From CAVOJY01 sp963696405 (lineage in GTDB: Bacteria > Chloroflexota > Limnocylindria > Limnocylindrales > CSP1-4), in NCBI GenBank assembly GCA_963696405.1, contig CAVOJY010000005.1, positions 62,001 through 126,000 of the forward strand: a DNA stretch of 64,000 nt. The letters run 5' to 3'. The notes beneath the pieces are model-generated. The model was given only the letters and a program-made list of their open reading frames with translations, was not told the origin of the DNA and ran no database searches. Shown in pieces: positions 53,201-63,093 of this stretch (the stretch's first letter is position 1; each line of letters begins with the position of its first letter). The translations under genes and the position numbers were made by a program.

Positions 53201-55023
53201 GGACCGCGTTCGAGACCAGGGTCAGGCTCGGTGTCAGGTCCACCGTCACCTTGAAGTACACGTACCGGCCATACCCGGTTGCGCCTGCCGGGACCTTGAC
53301 CACCTTCGACCACACCACGACGCCGGCGGCGTCCGTGCGGCCGGTGGAGAGGAACGTCCAGGCACCGGTCTTCCCGATGCGCTGGTAGAACTTCACCGCG
53401 ACGTTGGGAGTCGCGACCCCGTAGGTCACCTTGAGCGTGACGTACTTCCCGTTGGGGACGGAAACCGCGGTGCCGTAGGGGGTGGTCAGGCTGGTCTTGT
53501 AGCCGGCCGCGATCTGCAGGGTGAGGGTCGGCACAGCCGTGACCGTCACCGTCACCGGCGCGCTCGTCGCCGCCTGCAACCCGGCGGAACCGGCGAACAC
53601 CGCCTGGTACGTGGTCGTCACCGGCACCGTGATGGCCAGATCGGCGTACCCGCTCGAGTTCGTGTTGACCGTGCCGATCGTGGTGAAGACCGTCGCCCCG
53701 GTCGGCTTCGCCTGGAAGACGATGGGAAGCCCGGCGACCGCGACCGAGAACTGCGCCCGCAGGGTCACGACGCCGTTCGGCGCCACGGTCGTGCCGGGGA
53801 TCGCGGTCAGCGACAGCGTGGTGGTGCTCGACGCAGCCACGGTGGCCACCGTGACGGTCGTGCCGAGGACGCTCAGCTGCAGACTGCCGGTGCTCGCGTC
53901 GGCCCGGACGGTCATCCGGATGCCGGAGATCGTCAGCTGCCCGCCGGTCAGGCCGGACGCTGCCGCCCCAACCTTCACCTGGAAGCCCGCGGCTGTGACG
54001 TTCTGGATGGTCGCGGTGATGCCGCTCGCTACCGTGTTGGCCGCGACCGTCGGGGTGCCGACAAACGTCGCGCCCGGCACGCCGAGCGACGGGTCGTTCG
54101 CGACGGCCACCTGGATCACCTGGCCGGCGGTCAGCGGATGGCCGGCGGTCTCGGTGATGATGACGTTCCCGACCGCCTGGTCGGCGATGCCCTTGAACAC
54201 GGTGGTCGGGCTGCTCGCCGTCACCGAGACGCCGGTGGCGATGCCGGGGACGGACCCGATCGAGGGCAGCCAGCCAAGCGTCGCGGTCTGCGTCTGCGTG
54301 ACGCGCTCACCAAGCAGGTGGGCGAACGACGTCGCGGTCGTGAGCGTGACCGTCGTGAAGGTGGCCGACGCGACCGGCTTGTTCTCGGGGCTGACGCCAC
54401 CGGTGCCGATGAAGAGGTTCCCGGCATTGGCCCCGGTCGCGATGAAGTTGGGGCTCCCCGGGTCCATCGTCACGCTGAGGGACATGACGCCGGAGGCCGC
54501 TGGCGGCGCTCAGCACTCCGGACGCCGTGAACTTCGAGTCGAAGATCCCTGCAGGCAACCCCGTCGTGCTGTAGGTGGTGATGATCGGCCCGAGCGCGGC
54601 CGCGCCGGTGGCCTTCACCCGCAGGCTGCCGACCGCCATCGATTCGACCTGCCCGGTCGAGCTGGCCGTCCCGGTGATCGTGAACGAGCTGGCGCCTGCC
54701 CACGCGACGGTCGCCTGGACCGAGTCGGGCTTGCTCAGCGTTGGCGCGCCAGTCTGGTCGAAGGTCACCGTGGCGCCATATGCGGCGTCCAGGATGGCAA
54801 CCGTGATGCTGAAGGAACCATTCGGGAACTCGTTGGGGAGGGTTTCCGAGAAGACGATGGTCGCTGCCGTCGCCGACGTTCCGCCGCGCGGCACGGTGAC
54901 CGGACCCACCACCGAGGCGCTCCCGGCCGCGACGGGCGCGGCGATCGCGAAACAGAGCGTTGCCACGAGGACCGCCGCCATCCCCAGCCCCGCGGTCCTC
55001 CTCCGAAGCGTTGACCTGGTCAT
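53184..55023 (-). pseudogene. Surface-type protein with shared C-terminal domain, frameshifted
   Basis: The first frame starts with ATG at 55023 and encodes a signal peptide (MAAVLVATLCFAIAAPVAAG) and a beta domain (SASVVGPVTVPRGGTSATAA) homologous to the start of the large gene at 57028-60054. Near 54505 one base is lost or gained, and the second frame continues VMSLSVTMDPGSPNFIATGA to the stop at 53184. A repeat-type segment, ADQAVGNVIITETAGHPLTA, resembles the S-layer-associated pattern Q-x-x-G-x-I-x-I-T-E and also occurs in the large paralogue. An Ig-like repeat follows, and the last 110 residues are the shared domain (GTAVSVPNGKYVTLKVTYGV, AWTFLSTGRTDAAGVVVWSK, GYGRYVYFKVT, ending RAVAK). 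Total length would be about 612 residues. Translation is coupled to the next two genes. Confidence 0.8.
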
Positions 55024-55374
55024 TGCGTCCTGGCCTCCGTTCTCCTGCGACGCGTGCCTCGACTGTGTCTGCTCGTGGCGCAGCCTACTCCGTCCGACCC
55101 GGTTAGGCCCGGCGAGGTGCCCGGACCGGCCGGGGCCGACCCCGTCCGAATGGTGGCACGCTCCCGCCGAGCCCGCAACAGCGAGCCTTACGTAGTGTGA
55201 CGGTCAACACCGCGTTCCGGTTCCCGGCTCGTGGCTCCCCGATCTCGGCGTCGACAGCGCAGCCGGCGGTGCCGCGCGCTCCGGGCCTCTGCGCAGAACG
55301 CATGACCGCGCCGAGCATCAAGGCGGCGCCGGTGGATCTGTGCGTGCGGCGCAGAAGGGCGACTCGAACCGCCC
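55024..55374. other. Upstream gap with a tRNA-like T-arm next to the IS element
   Basis: This 351-base gap lies between the surface protein start and the IS3 left end. On the minus strand, positions 55357-55374 read GGGCGGTTCGAGTCGCCC, a perfect T-arm with a five-base-pair stem and a TTCGAGT loop, which abuts the presumed IS end. It is followed by CTTCTGCGC, too poorly paired to call a full tRNA. No complete tRNA could be folded. The rest of the gap shows no gene. Confidence 0.4.
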
Positions 55375-56640
55375 TGAGCTTTGTTGGAGACTCCACCTGC
55401 ACAAGGAGGATCTGACATGCGACCAGGAACGGAGGCCAAGACCGGCGCCCAGGGAGTACACGCCCGCGTTCGGGAGCGTGCGCAGCGTCTCGTCAGCGAG
55501 ACGATCAGGCCAGGGGCGGTCGCAGGGCGTCATCACCCGGATCGCCCGCCAGCTTGACGTCAACCCGAGCGACCCTGCACAGCTGGTTCCGCCGGGCCGG
55601 GCAGGACCTGCGTCGCCGCCCGGGCATGGCGCAGGACCTCGAGCTCCGGGTGAGCCAGCTCGAGCGCGAGAACCGGGAGCTGCGTCGGGCCAACGAGGTC
55701 CTGAAAGCGGCCTCGGATTTCTTCGCGGCGGAGCTCGACCGCCCCGAGACGAGAGTCGACCGCGCTTCATCGACGAGCACCGCGCGGTGTTCGGAGTCGA
55801 GCCGATCTGCCGGACCCTCGGGATCGCTCCGTCGTCGTACTACGCGTCCAAGGCCCGCACGCCGTCGGTCCGGGAGGTCCGCGACGCGGAGCTCGCGGCC
55901 GCCATCCGGCGCGTCCACGCCGCCAACTTCGGTGTGACGGGGTGCGCAAGATGTGGGCCGTGCTCACCCGGGAGGGCATTGCCGTCGGCCGCGATCGGGT
56001 CGCCCGGCTCATGCGCGCCGCGGGCCTCGCCGGTGTCCGCCGGGAGCGCCGCACGACGACCACGCGACCCGGTCCAGCCCGGCCGTCGGCGGACGACCTG
56101 GTCGCTCGGGACTTCGCCGCCCCGGCACCCGACCGGCTGTGGGTCGCCGACATCACGTATGTCCCGCTCGCGCGGGGTGGCTTCTGCTACACGGCCATGG
56201 TCACGGACGTGTTCGCCCGGCGGATCGTCGGCTGGCGGGTGGCCGGGTCGCTCGGCGCGGACCTCGCCCTCGACGCGCTCGACATGGCGCTCGCCGCCCG
56301 GGGCCGCCGGCTGCCGGGCCTCGTCCACCACTCCGACCGCGGCACCCAGTACGTCGCGGTCCGCTACACCGAACGCCTCGCTGTCGCGGGGGCCGCCCCC
56401 TCGGTCGGCGCGCGGGGCGACAGCTACGACAATGCCCTCGCCGAGTCGGTGAACACCCTCTACAAGGCCGGCTCATCTCGGCGCACGTGGAGCCGTCCGC
56501 GAGGCCGAGCGCAGCACGCCGCCTGGGTGGGCTGGTGAGAGACACCACCCGCCTCCACGGAGCCTGCGGCAACATCCCGCCGGCCGGTCGAGGCGGCCGT
56601 TCCCCGCGGCGTGGCCTCATGCGCAGGATGCCTGACCTGC
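55375..56640 (+). mobile_element. Decayed IS3-family insertion element (IS3-like transposase, multiple frameshifts)
   Basis: From a presumed left end TGAGCTTTGTTGG at 55375, an ATG at 55416 after AAGGAGGA opens an OrfA-like frame (RERAQRLVSETIRPGAV), which changes frame twice (ARQLDVNPS, then ATLHSWFRRAGQDLRRR) and continues ENRELRRANEVLKAASDFFA, diagnostic of IS3 OrfA. OrfB follows in another frame (IDEHRAVFGVEPICRTLGIA; SSYYASKAR), then in a third (RLMRAAGLAGVRRERRTTTT; DRLWVADITYVPLARGGFCY with a catalytic Asp; GLVHHSDRGTQY with the second Asp; DSYDNALAESVNTLYKAG with Glu). The C-terminus RLHGACGNIPPAG appears in yet another frame. At least four shifts make it inactive unless they are sequence errors. 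No matching right inverted repeat was found. Confidence 0.8.
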
Positions 56641-57027
56641 GACCGCTATCGCGCACGACGGACGGGCGGCCCGCTGCACCTGCGTCACGCGCAAGGATCC
56701 GCCGTGCCGGATCCCTCCCCGGTCGCTACCTTGCCCCAGGCGCAGATCCGTGACGGCCCCGGGGTGGAGCGTCGTCACGGTCATGCATCTCACGCAAGGC
56801 CGGACGGTCAGGCGGAAATCCCGGTCCTGCCCATGCCTGGGCGCACGACCCATGGGCGCGGGTGCTGCCCCCGACCCCGCGCCGGGAGGCAGACGCAGAG
56901 GCAGGGCGCCGGGTGGCGCCCTGCCTCGTCTCGTCGTATGCGCCGTTGCCGGTCCCCGGACCGCCCGGGGCGGATCGGCGCGCTCAGTGGCCGCTAGTTC
57001 ACATCAATCCGAGGTTCGGACCAACCG
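56641..57027. other. Gap after the IS element, with a terminator
   Basis: This 387-base stretch holds no convincing gene. It contains the terminator-like stem-loop at 56898-56927 for the large minus-strand gene. The surrounding sequence is similar in organisation to the gap downstream of the paralogue at 63196. Confidence 0.45.
56898..56927 (-). terminator. Stem-loop after the large surface-protein gene
   Basis: GAGGCAGGGCGCC at 56898-56910 pairs with GGCGCCCTGCCTC at 56915-56927 across a four-base GGGT loop, a perfect 13-base-pair stem. It lies 100 bases after the stop of the large surface-protein gene on the minus strand. A similar stem follows the paralogue at 63094-63120. Confidence 0.65.
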
Positions 57028-60000
57028 CTACTGGACCAGGACCCGGTTCATGGTCTGGCTGAACGCAGCCGCCACGGTATCCGTGCCGGCGAAATAGGCG
57101 CGGTAGTACACGTACCGGGCGAAGCCTGTCCCGCCAAGCTTCGGCGGGATGGTGCTCCAGAACGCGTAGCCCTTGCCGTCAACGCGGCCGGTGGTCCGCT
57201 TGACCCACGTGCCGGTCTTGCCGTTGCGCTGCCAGAACTCGATCCTCGTGCCCTGGAACTGCGCTCCGACGTAGACGCGGTTGGTGATGTACGTGCCCTT
57301 GGCCACGACGAGGGTGCCGAAGGTCTTGTAGGGCGACGTCTCGCGGAACTTGTAGCCCGCCGCGACGGACATCGACGGGAAGAGCCCTTCCTGGACGACC
57401 TTGGCGTTCTGGACGACCTGGTCGAAGTCAGCCCATGAGCCCTCGTGGCTCGGGGTCTGCTGGGCTTCAACCCCAATCCCGCCCATGTCGTGGCCGTAGA
57501 GGCCCTTGTAGAAGCACAGGCCCAGGCCGATGCCGCCGAAGAACGCCTCTGTCTCGATGCTGATCATGCCCGTGCTGGCCACGAGGGCCGGCGTGCAGAC
57601 CTCGAGGGAGACCGCGCCGAAGGCCGCGTCGTTCGTGGTCGTGTACTTCATGGAGCCAACGGTGATGACGCCCGGAACCCAGGCACCGACGACCGGCACG
57701 AAGGCCCGCTGGTCAACACGGATGGCGAACTGGACGGGGTTGAGATAGCCCTGGAAGTGCGCGATGAGGCCCGTGCTGGCCGCGTTCGTGCTCACCACCG
57801 GGGTAGTCCGGTTGGTGTCGAAGCGGACGCTCGGGATGATGTCGCGCAGGTTGTTCGGGACGACCGAGAAGAGGACCTGCTCGGTCGCATCGAACTGGTG
57901 ACTCGCCGTCTCGGTGATGGTCACGTCACCCGCCGGCTGGCTCGGCACGCCGCGGAAGATCTCGGGCTTCGAGACCGCCGTGACGACCGGCGTGGCAAGG
58001 AAGACGCGGATCGCGTTCACCACGTAGGCGAACTCGGTTCCGGTGTTCGCCCAAGACGTGGAGCCAACCGCGTACAGGTTGAGGATGCTTGGGCCGGGCC
58101 GCAGGAAGTGCGGCACGTTGATCTGCGGGCCGTGGGCCGCGCCGGCTCCGAACATGGCTCCAGCGCTGTCCGACCCCCGGATCTCGAGGGTCGAGGCAAC
58201 AGTGCTCTTGGTGTAGACGATCCATTGGGCGCAGGCAAACCCCATGCCGTTGAAGCCGAGCTGGCCCAGGACACCGGTCCCGGGTGCAGCCGGGCTGCCC
58301 GGCAGTGTCGGGTCGCTCGGCGTGCGGAGCTTGAGGTCGCCGCCCGTGACGACAAGCCACGGACTGCGGGTGAAGGTCTCATGTGATGCGTAGCACACGC
58401 GCAGGACGTTGGTCGGCGCGCCGCTGCCGAGGAGGCCGGCACCCGCCTCACGGATGAGGACGGTGCCGGACTGCTGGTCGTTCTCACCGATGATAACCGT
58501 CGGCGCATCGGCGGTGGCATCGGCGGTGTTGTTGATGCGGGCGATTGTCAGGGTCGATGGGATCACGACGAGGGAGCCGACCGTGACCGCCACGTCGACC
58601 TTGGCCCCGGCCGTGGCGGTCGTGGGCACGTCGACGAGGATGTTGGTGATCTCCACCCAGCCGAAGCCGTTGCCCGCCTCAGGCAGGCCGCCGCAGGTCA
58701 GGGTGAGGCGGTCAGCCGAGACCTCGCACACCATGCTGGGGTACGTCTCGTAGGTCCCGAAGTCCTGGACGACGGGGGCCTTGAACTCGTGGGCGAAAGC
58801 CGTGACCGCCGACAGGGTGAGCGTCTGCTGGGCCGTGTTGGCACCGGCGACTCCGGTGATCGTGACGTCCTCGTTGGCTCCGCCGCTGATGGACGCCACC
58901 GGCGGGCTGACCGCGAAGTTCTCGGCCCATACCGGTGCTGGAGGGGACGGAGGGTAGACACCCATGTCAACGATGATGGGGTTTGTGCCGAGCGGAACGC
59001 CGAGCGGCGTCGCCGCGTACAGCTTGCCAAACGCAACATCCTCGCGGTACTGGGTGAGGATGGCCGGCCCGGAGAACTTGACGCCGAGCGCGGCGTCGAG
59101 CTTCAGCGTGACGACCGCGCCCTTGGCCAGGTACGGGTCGCCGAGCCAGCGCTCGTCGAAGTAGACGTTCGCGGCGTGCTGCGAATTGGCTAGCCCGCGC
59201 TGGACGCCGGGAACGGGGGTCGAGGTGTAGGCGTCCAGGGAGTCGACCACCGAGCCGAGGCTCGGCAGCGTGCAGGCGTCCGGCATCGCGAAGGCGCCGA
59301 CGCAGGTGGTTCGCTCCCGGCTCTGGGTGATGACGCTGTCGATCGCGTGGTCGAACGCAGTCGCGACGATCGTCAGTGGGTTGCCGGCGGCGGTGATGTC
59401 CTTGGACTCGGGGTTGGCACCGACGAATGCGAGTGGTCCGGAGACGATGCCCGCTGCGGTCCCGGTAACGGCGAAGGGCGGGCTTCCCCCATCCAAGGTG
59501 TAGTCAATGGTCGTGTCGGGGGAGCTTGAGGGCGCAGACAGCTTGCCCGATGCCGGGATCGCGGCGCGGCCGCCGAGGTCCCCGGACGCACTGTTGAGCG
59601 CCGTGCTCAGCATGTAGTACGTCTTGATGGCGCCGAGCGCTGCGTCATCCTCGGCCTGGATCTTCAGGCCACCGATGGTGAGGGCCTCGAGCTGCCCGCT
59701 GTTGCTGGTGCCGACCGTGACCCGCAGTGTGCGGGCGTCAAGGAAGACCGCGCTCGGGTCGAGCGAGTCGGGGCTGAGCACGAGGCTCGAGGCAGTGGTG
59801 TCGAACGTGACCGTCGGCGCGTTGTTGGCGTCGAGGATCCCGATCGTAATGTTGAACGCGGTAGTGGGGAACTCGCCGACCGCCGCCTCTTCGATCTTGA
59901 GCGAGGCGGTGCCGACATAGCCGCCGTCGCGTGGGACCGCGGCTGTGGTCGTGGCTGAGACGCTCGCGCCCAAGGCGGTCCCTGGGATGAATACCGCGAG

Positions 60001-60054
60001 CATCGAGCCAAGCAGCGCGGCGGTTACGCCGATGCTGATGGCCTTGCAAATCAA
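57028..60054 (-). CDS. Large secreted surface-type protein with shared C-terminal domain
   Basis: The 1008-residue protein starts with TTG at 60054 after GGGAGG, and has a signal peptide (ISIGVTAALLGSMLAVFIPG, then TALGA). The N-terminal domain (SLKIEEAAVGEFPTTAFNIT) is homologous to that of the frameshifted gene at 53184-55023. Middle regions include several copies of a segment with (Q/N)-x-A-G-D-V-x-I-T-E-T-A (QPAGDVTITETASHQFDATE; EDVTITGVAGANTAQ-like). The region FVPVVGAWVPGVITVGSMKY to the end is almost identical to the partial gene at 63196. The final 110 residues are the shared domain (TSPYKTFGTLVVAKGTYITN, IEFWQRNGKTGTWVKRTTGR, FARYVYYRAYF, ending NRVLVQ). It is likely a cell-surface or S-layer-associated protein. 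It is followed by a terminator. Confidence 0.87.
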   Translation of the reverse strand: MICKAISIGVTAALLGSMLAVFIPGTALGASVSATTTAAVPRDGGYVGTASLKIEEAAVGEFPTTAFNITIGILDANNAPTVTFDTTASSLVLSPDSLDPSAVFLDARTLRVTVGTSNSGQLEALTIGGLKIQAEDDAALGAIKTYYMLSTALNSASGDLGGRAAIPASGKLSAPSSSPDTTIDYTLDGGSPPFAVTGTAAGIVSGPLAFVGANPESKDITAAGNPLTIVATAFDHAIDSVITQSRERTTCVGAFAMPDACTLPSLGSVVDSLDAYTSTPVPGVQRGLANSQHAANVYFDERWLGDPYLAKGAVVTLKLDAALGVKFSGPAILTQYREDVAFGKLYAATPLGVPLGTNPIIVDMGVYPPSPPAPVWAENFAVSPPVASISGGANEDVTITGVAGANTAQQTLTLSAVTAFAHEFKAPVVQDFGTYETYPSMVCEVSADRLTLTCGGLPEAGNGFGWVEITNILVDVPTTATAGAKVDVAVTVGSLVVIPSTLTIARINNTADATADAPTVIIGENDQQSGTVLIREAGAGLLGSGAPTNVLRVCYASHETFTRSPWLVVTGGDLKLRTPSDPTLPGSPAAPGTGVLGQLGFNGMGFACAQWIVYTKSTVASTLEIRGSDSAGAMFGAGAAHGPQINVPHFLRPGPSILNLYAVGSTSWANTGTEFAYVVNAIRVFLATPVVTAVSKPEIFRGVPSQPAGDVTITETASHQFDATEQVLFSVVPNNLRDIIPSVRFDTNRTTPVVSTNAASTGLIAHFQGYLNPVQFAIRVDQRAFVPVVGAWVPGVITVGSMKYTTTNDAAFGAVSLEVCTPALVASTGMISIETEAFFGGIGLGLCFYKGLYGHDMGGIGVEAQQTPSHEGSWADFDQVVQNAKVVQEGLFPSMSVAAGYKFRETSPYKTFGTLVVAKGTYITNRVYVGAQFQGTRIEFWQRNGKTGTWVKRTTGRVDGKGYAFWSTIPPKLGGTGFARYVYYRAYFAGTDTVAAAFSQTMNRVLVQ

Positions 60055-60824
60055 GGTGGTGTACCTCCCGTGCCTGTGAAGTGATCCAACCTGTCGGGAC
60101 GCCCTGGGGGCCGCGCTCTGCGGGACCGTTGCGGTCCGCGGCGCTGCCGGGCGGAGCCTGACCGGCCCGGGCCGATGAACGACCGATGACAGCCGGGCAG
60201 GTGACGTCGCCTGCAGGCTATCGATCTGGGGAGCCTCCCGCCATGGGAAGGAGGTACTCCGACCGCCGTCTCGGTCGACCCGGCGCGGCGGGACGCGCCT
60301 TGCGCGTCAGTGGCCAGGCGCTAGTGCGCCGGCACTACCGCGATGGGCCGGCCTCGCGGTACGCGGGCACAGGCACGCGAAGCGGAGCCGCAGCAGCCAC
60401 GGCCGGGAAGCTCGAGGCAACCCGGTCGGGGGCGCGGCAGACCGCAGGCCGCGTTTCGTCAGCGACGAAGAGGATGAGCACGTGGGACGCCCGCGTGAAG
60501 GTCATCACGACAACTATATGACACAAATGGTCGAAAAGGTTGCAGAAGATTCCGCACGGGCCGCGGCCCGCCGCGCCGGCTTGCGCCTGGTGCACCACCG
60601 TGACCAGCCGGGCGAGCCGCCTGGAGCCGGGTGTCGAGACGGTGCGTCAGGCGCAACAAGCCGGCCGAATCGAGCCGCTGATCGCGTGCCGCGGGCCGAT
60701 CTCGTGCGCCAGAGGCACGGGCTTGATACTGCGGGTGGACCGCTGGTCGCGGTCATGCTCGTGACGCAAGCGCCGTCGAACCCCGAGGCGCCACCGGGGC
60801 GCCGGGCACGCGACCCAGGTCTCC
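60055..60824. other. Long gap between secreted-protein genes
   Basis: These 770 bases hold no convincing gene. An AT-rich island at about 60505-60545 (GACAACTATATGACACAAAT) stands out and may be a promoter or binding site, but no clean -35/-10 pair is seen. Arg/Ala/Pro-rich frames on both strands resemble nothing. Confidence 0.45.
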
Positions 60825-62091
60825 TTACTTCGCGACCCCGCGGACCGCGTTCGACCAGACCGCGATGCCGTCCGGCGTGCCGGGCGCCGTTACCTTGAAG
60901 TACACGTAGCGGTCGTAGCCCGTAGCCTCGGCCGGCGCGCGCAGCACCCGGGACCAGGTCACCGCTCCTGATGCGTCGGTGCGCCCGGTGGAAAGGAACG
61001 TCCAGTCGCCGTCCTTGCCGACCCGCTGATGGAACTCGACGGGCACGTCCGGCGTGGCCGGTTGGAGTGTGACCTTGAATGTCACGTACGTGCCGGTCGG
61101 GACGCTCACGGCGGTGCCGAAGTCGGTGGCCGGGCTCGCCCGGTATCCGCCGGCGATCTTGAGGTCAACCGTGAGCGGCGGGGGCGATGGCTCCCCCGGG
61201 GTCGGGGGGATCTGCGCCTCGGGGTCGAGGAGCTGCACCGTTACGGCGATGCGACCTGTGCTGAGAGGCGCCAAGAGCGAAAAGGCGGCGGCGTAGAGAT
61301 CCACGCAGCGGGGGCCGGCGGCGCAGGTGTCGATGGCGGTCACCGTCACGCAGCGCTCCTGGCGGCAGACGCTCAAGACCGAGCCACGCGGCAGGCCGTA
61401 ACCGCGTGAGATCGCGGCGTACATGCCCTCGGCGGAGTGGCCGTTCGTGCAGGGCGAAACGCCGGGCAGGCAATACCAGGTGGCCACACCGTCCTCCCAG
61501 ACCGTGCCCGGAGACACGATCAGGAACGGCGCCGCCAGGTCCGAGGCGACGGCCCGGACCACGTCCGACGAGGCCGCACCGTAGTCGGCCGTGCCGGTCA
61601 CGATCACCTTGAAGTAGACGTTGCGATCATCTTGCGTGGCCTCGGCCGGTACCCGCACCACCTTGGACCAGGTAATCACGCCGGATGCGTCGGTCCGCCC
61701 GGTGGAGAGAAACGTCCAGCCGCCTGTCTCGCCGGTCTGCTGCCAGAACTCGACCGGAGCGCTCGCCACAGCCGGCTGAAGGGTGACCCGGAAGGTCACG
61801 TAGGTGCCGTTGGGTACGCTCACCGCGGTGCCGAAGTCGGTGACCAGGTTCGTCCTGGTATCCGCCGGCGATCTGGAGGGCTATCGCGGCCGGCGCAGGT
61901 GAAGGAGCGGGAGTTTCGTCAGCGGACCGGCCTGCAGCGGCGGCGCGGGACGCACCCGGGAGCAGGGAAACACCGAGGGGCGCGACCGCCAGGAGGGCAG
62001 CGATCGCGAGGGCAACGGGCCCGAATCGATTACGCGGGGCGCCGCTCGCCTGCGAGCGCGGCTCGCGATGGCGGCGTGGCTTGATACGCAA
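60825..62091 (-). pseudogene. Secreted RlpA-like barrel protein flanked by two copies of the shared domain, frameshifted
   Basis: The first frame (ATG at 62091) encodes a basic start and a signal peptide (VALAIAALLAVAPLGVSLLP) and enters the first copy of the shared domain (IALQIAGGYQ). Near 61860 the frame moves by one base, and the other frame continues it (GTAVSVPNGTYVTFRVTLQP, GWTFLSTGRTDASGVITWSK). Between residues about 180 and 290 lies a double-psi beta-barrel of the RlpA/expansin type (GVATWYCLPG, GSVLSVCRQERCVTVTAIDT, CVDLYAAAFSLLAPLSTGRI, with paired Cys). A second full copy of the shared domain ends the protein (VEFHQRVGKDGDWTFLSTGR, GYDRYVYFKV, ending RGVAK). RlpA-like barrels bind or cleave peptidoglycan glycan chains. 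Length would be about 420 residues. Confidence 0.8.
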
Positions 62092-62178
62092 TGACGTCCT
62101 CCGGGACCGCGCCTGTCAACAAGGCCCGATTTGTCGCCTCATGGTAACCCGGGTTGCCAACCCCGACCTTCGCTCACG

Positions 62179-62706
62179 TCAGCGCTCGGCGACGCGCCTG
62201 ACGGAGCGGCGGCGGGTTGGGGCCGGAGGGTACTCGGCCGGCGTGGCGGGGCGGGCGGTCCTGGCGCGGTCCTTGGGGGCGCTGCGGGCCCCGGTCGCCT
62301 CGGCCACCTGCCTCCGAGCAGCCGCTGCGATCTGGGCCACCCGCTGGTGGGACAGGCCGAGAAGCTGCCCCGCCTCGCGCATCGAGAGACTCAGCCCGAG
62401 CAGTGCAGTCACGGCGGCGGTGTTCGCTTCGGCCGCCTCGCGTTGCGCTCCGTCCGCGCGTTCGCGCGCCCTGCGCGCACGATCCACCGTGGCGTCGAGC
62501 TCCGGCCCGAGCTCCGGCTTGACGACGACCCGGAAGGAGTCCTCGGGCACCTCGAGCATGAGCGACAGCAGATCGCGGACCATATGCTCGACGTCATCCA
62601 GCCGTCGCGCCTGCGTGTACGCGCCTTCTGCGACCTCCGGGATCTCAATGGCCCACCATCGCCCCGAGCGATGGCACGTCGCCGTGTATGAGTTCACCTG
62701 CGCCAC
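62179..62706 (-). CDS. hicB: HicB-family antitoxin
   Basis: The 175-residue protein has the HicB partial RNase H-like fold (YTATCHRSGRWWAIEIPEVA, GAYTQARRLDDVEHMVRDLL) at its N-terminus. The middle carries a helix-rich segment and a predicted helix-turn-helix (LSLSMREAGQLLGLSHQRVA), suitable for DNA binding to its own operator. A basic tail follows. It overlaps the hicA gene by 13 bases. The order toxin first, antitoxin second is typical of hicAB. Confidence 0.85.
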   Translation of the reverse strand: MAQVNSYTATCHRSGRWWAIEIPEVAEGAYTQARRLDDVEHMVRDLLSLMLEVPEDSFRVVVKPELGPELDATVDRARRARERADGAQREAAEANTAAVTALLGLSLSMREAGQLLGLSHQRVAQIAAAARRQVAEATGARSAPKDRARTARPATPAEYPPAPTRRRSVRRVAER

Positions 62707-62909
62707 CAGTCTTCCCCCAGCTGCCGTTCCAGCTTCCTGAGGATCGCACGGCCTGTGTCCTCGTTCACCTCACGGTGCCGGGGAACCTGGACGGTCAAGG
62801 CCCCACATCTCCACAGGTCGTGATCACGCCCATGTCGGACGAGACGCCATTCGATGCCCCGCTCGCGGGCGGTGCGGCCGATCAGCCGCAGCAGGTCGCG
62901 CCGTTTCAT
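62694..62909 (-). CDS. hicA: HicA-family mRNA interferase toxin
   Basis: The 71-residue protein matches HicA: MKRRDLLRLIGRTARERGIE, then the catalytic-His region VRHGRDHDLW with His30 as predicted catalytic residue, and VPRHREVNEDTGRAILRKLE, diagnostic of the family. It has a dsRNA-binding-like fold and would cleave mRNA when free of HicB. The ATG at 62909 is 5 bases from the first operator. With hicB it forms a stable type II toxin-antitoxin module. Confidence 0.9.
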   Translation of the reverse strand: MKRRDLLRLIGRTARERGIEWRLVRHGRDHDLWRCGALTVQVPRHREVNEDTGRAILRKLERQLGEDWWRR

Positions 62910-62914
62910 CGCCA

Positions 62915-62953
62915 GTCTACTCTAATAGACACGGCAGGTCTACACGAATAGAC
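62915..62953. promoter_or_regulatory. Twin palindromic operators of the hicAB module
   Basis: Two 16-base palindromes of the form GTCTA-N6-TAGAC lie at 62915-62930 and 62938-62953, 23 bases apart centre to centre (about two helical turns). They sit directly upstream of the hicA ATG, where the HTH domain of the HicB product is expected to bind for autoregulation. Their arms are identical. Confidence 0.75.
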
Positions 62954-63093
62954 CGGGGAGGGCAGTCTGGCAGAACCTGGCATGCGGGGAGCGTAGTCAG
63001 CCCGGCTGCACGGCGGCTTACGCGGGGATTGCCGGGGGGAAGGCTGCGGCCGTCACAGGCGGCCCCGCGCGTCGCGCCCCGCTGGAATCAGGA

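Noticed and set aside
55300..55440. Complete tRNA gene on the minus strand
   Set aside because: Only the T-arm fits. No matching acceptor stem, D-arm or anticodon loop could be paired around it.
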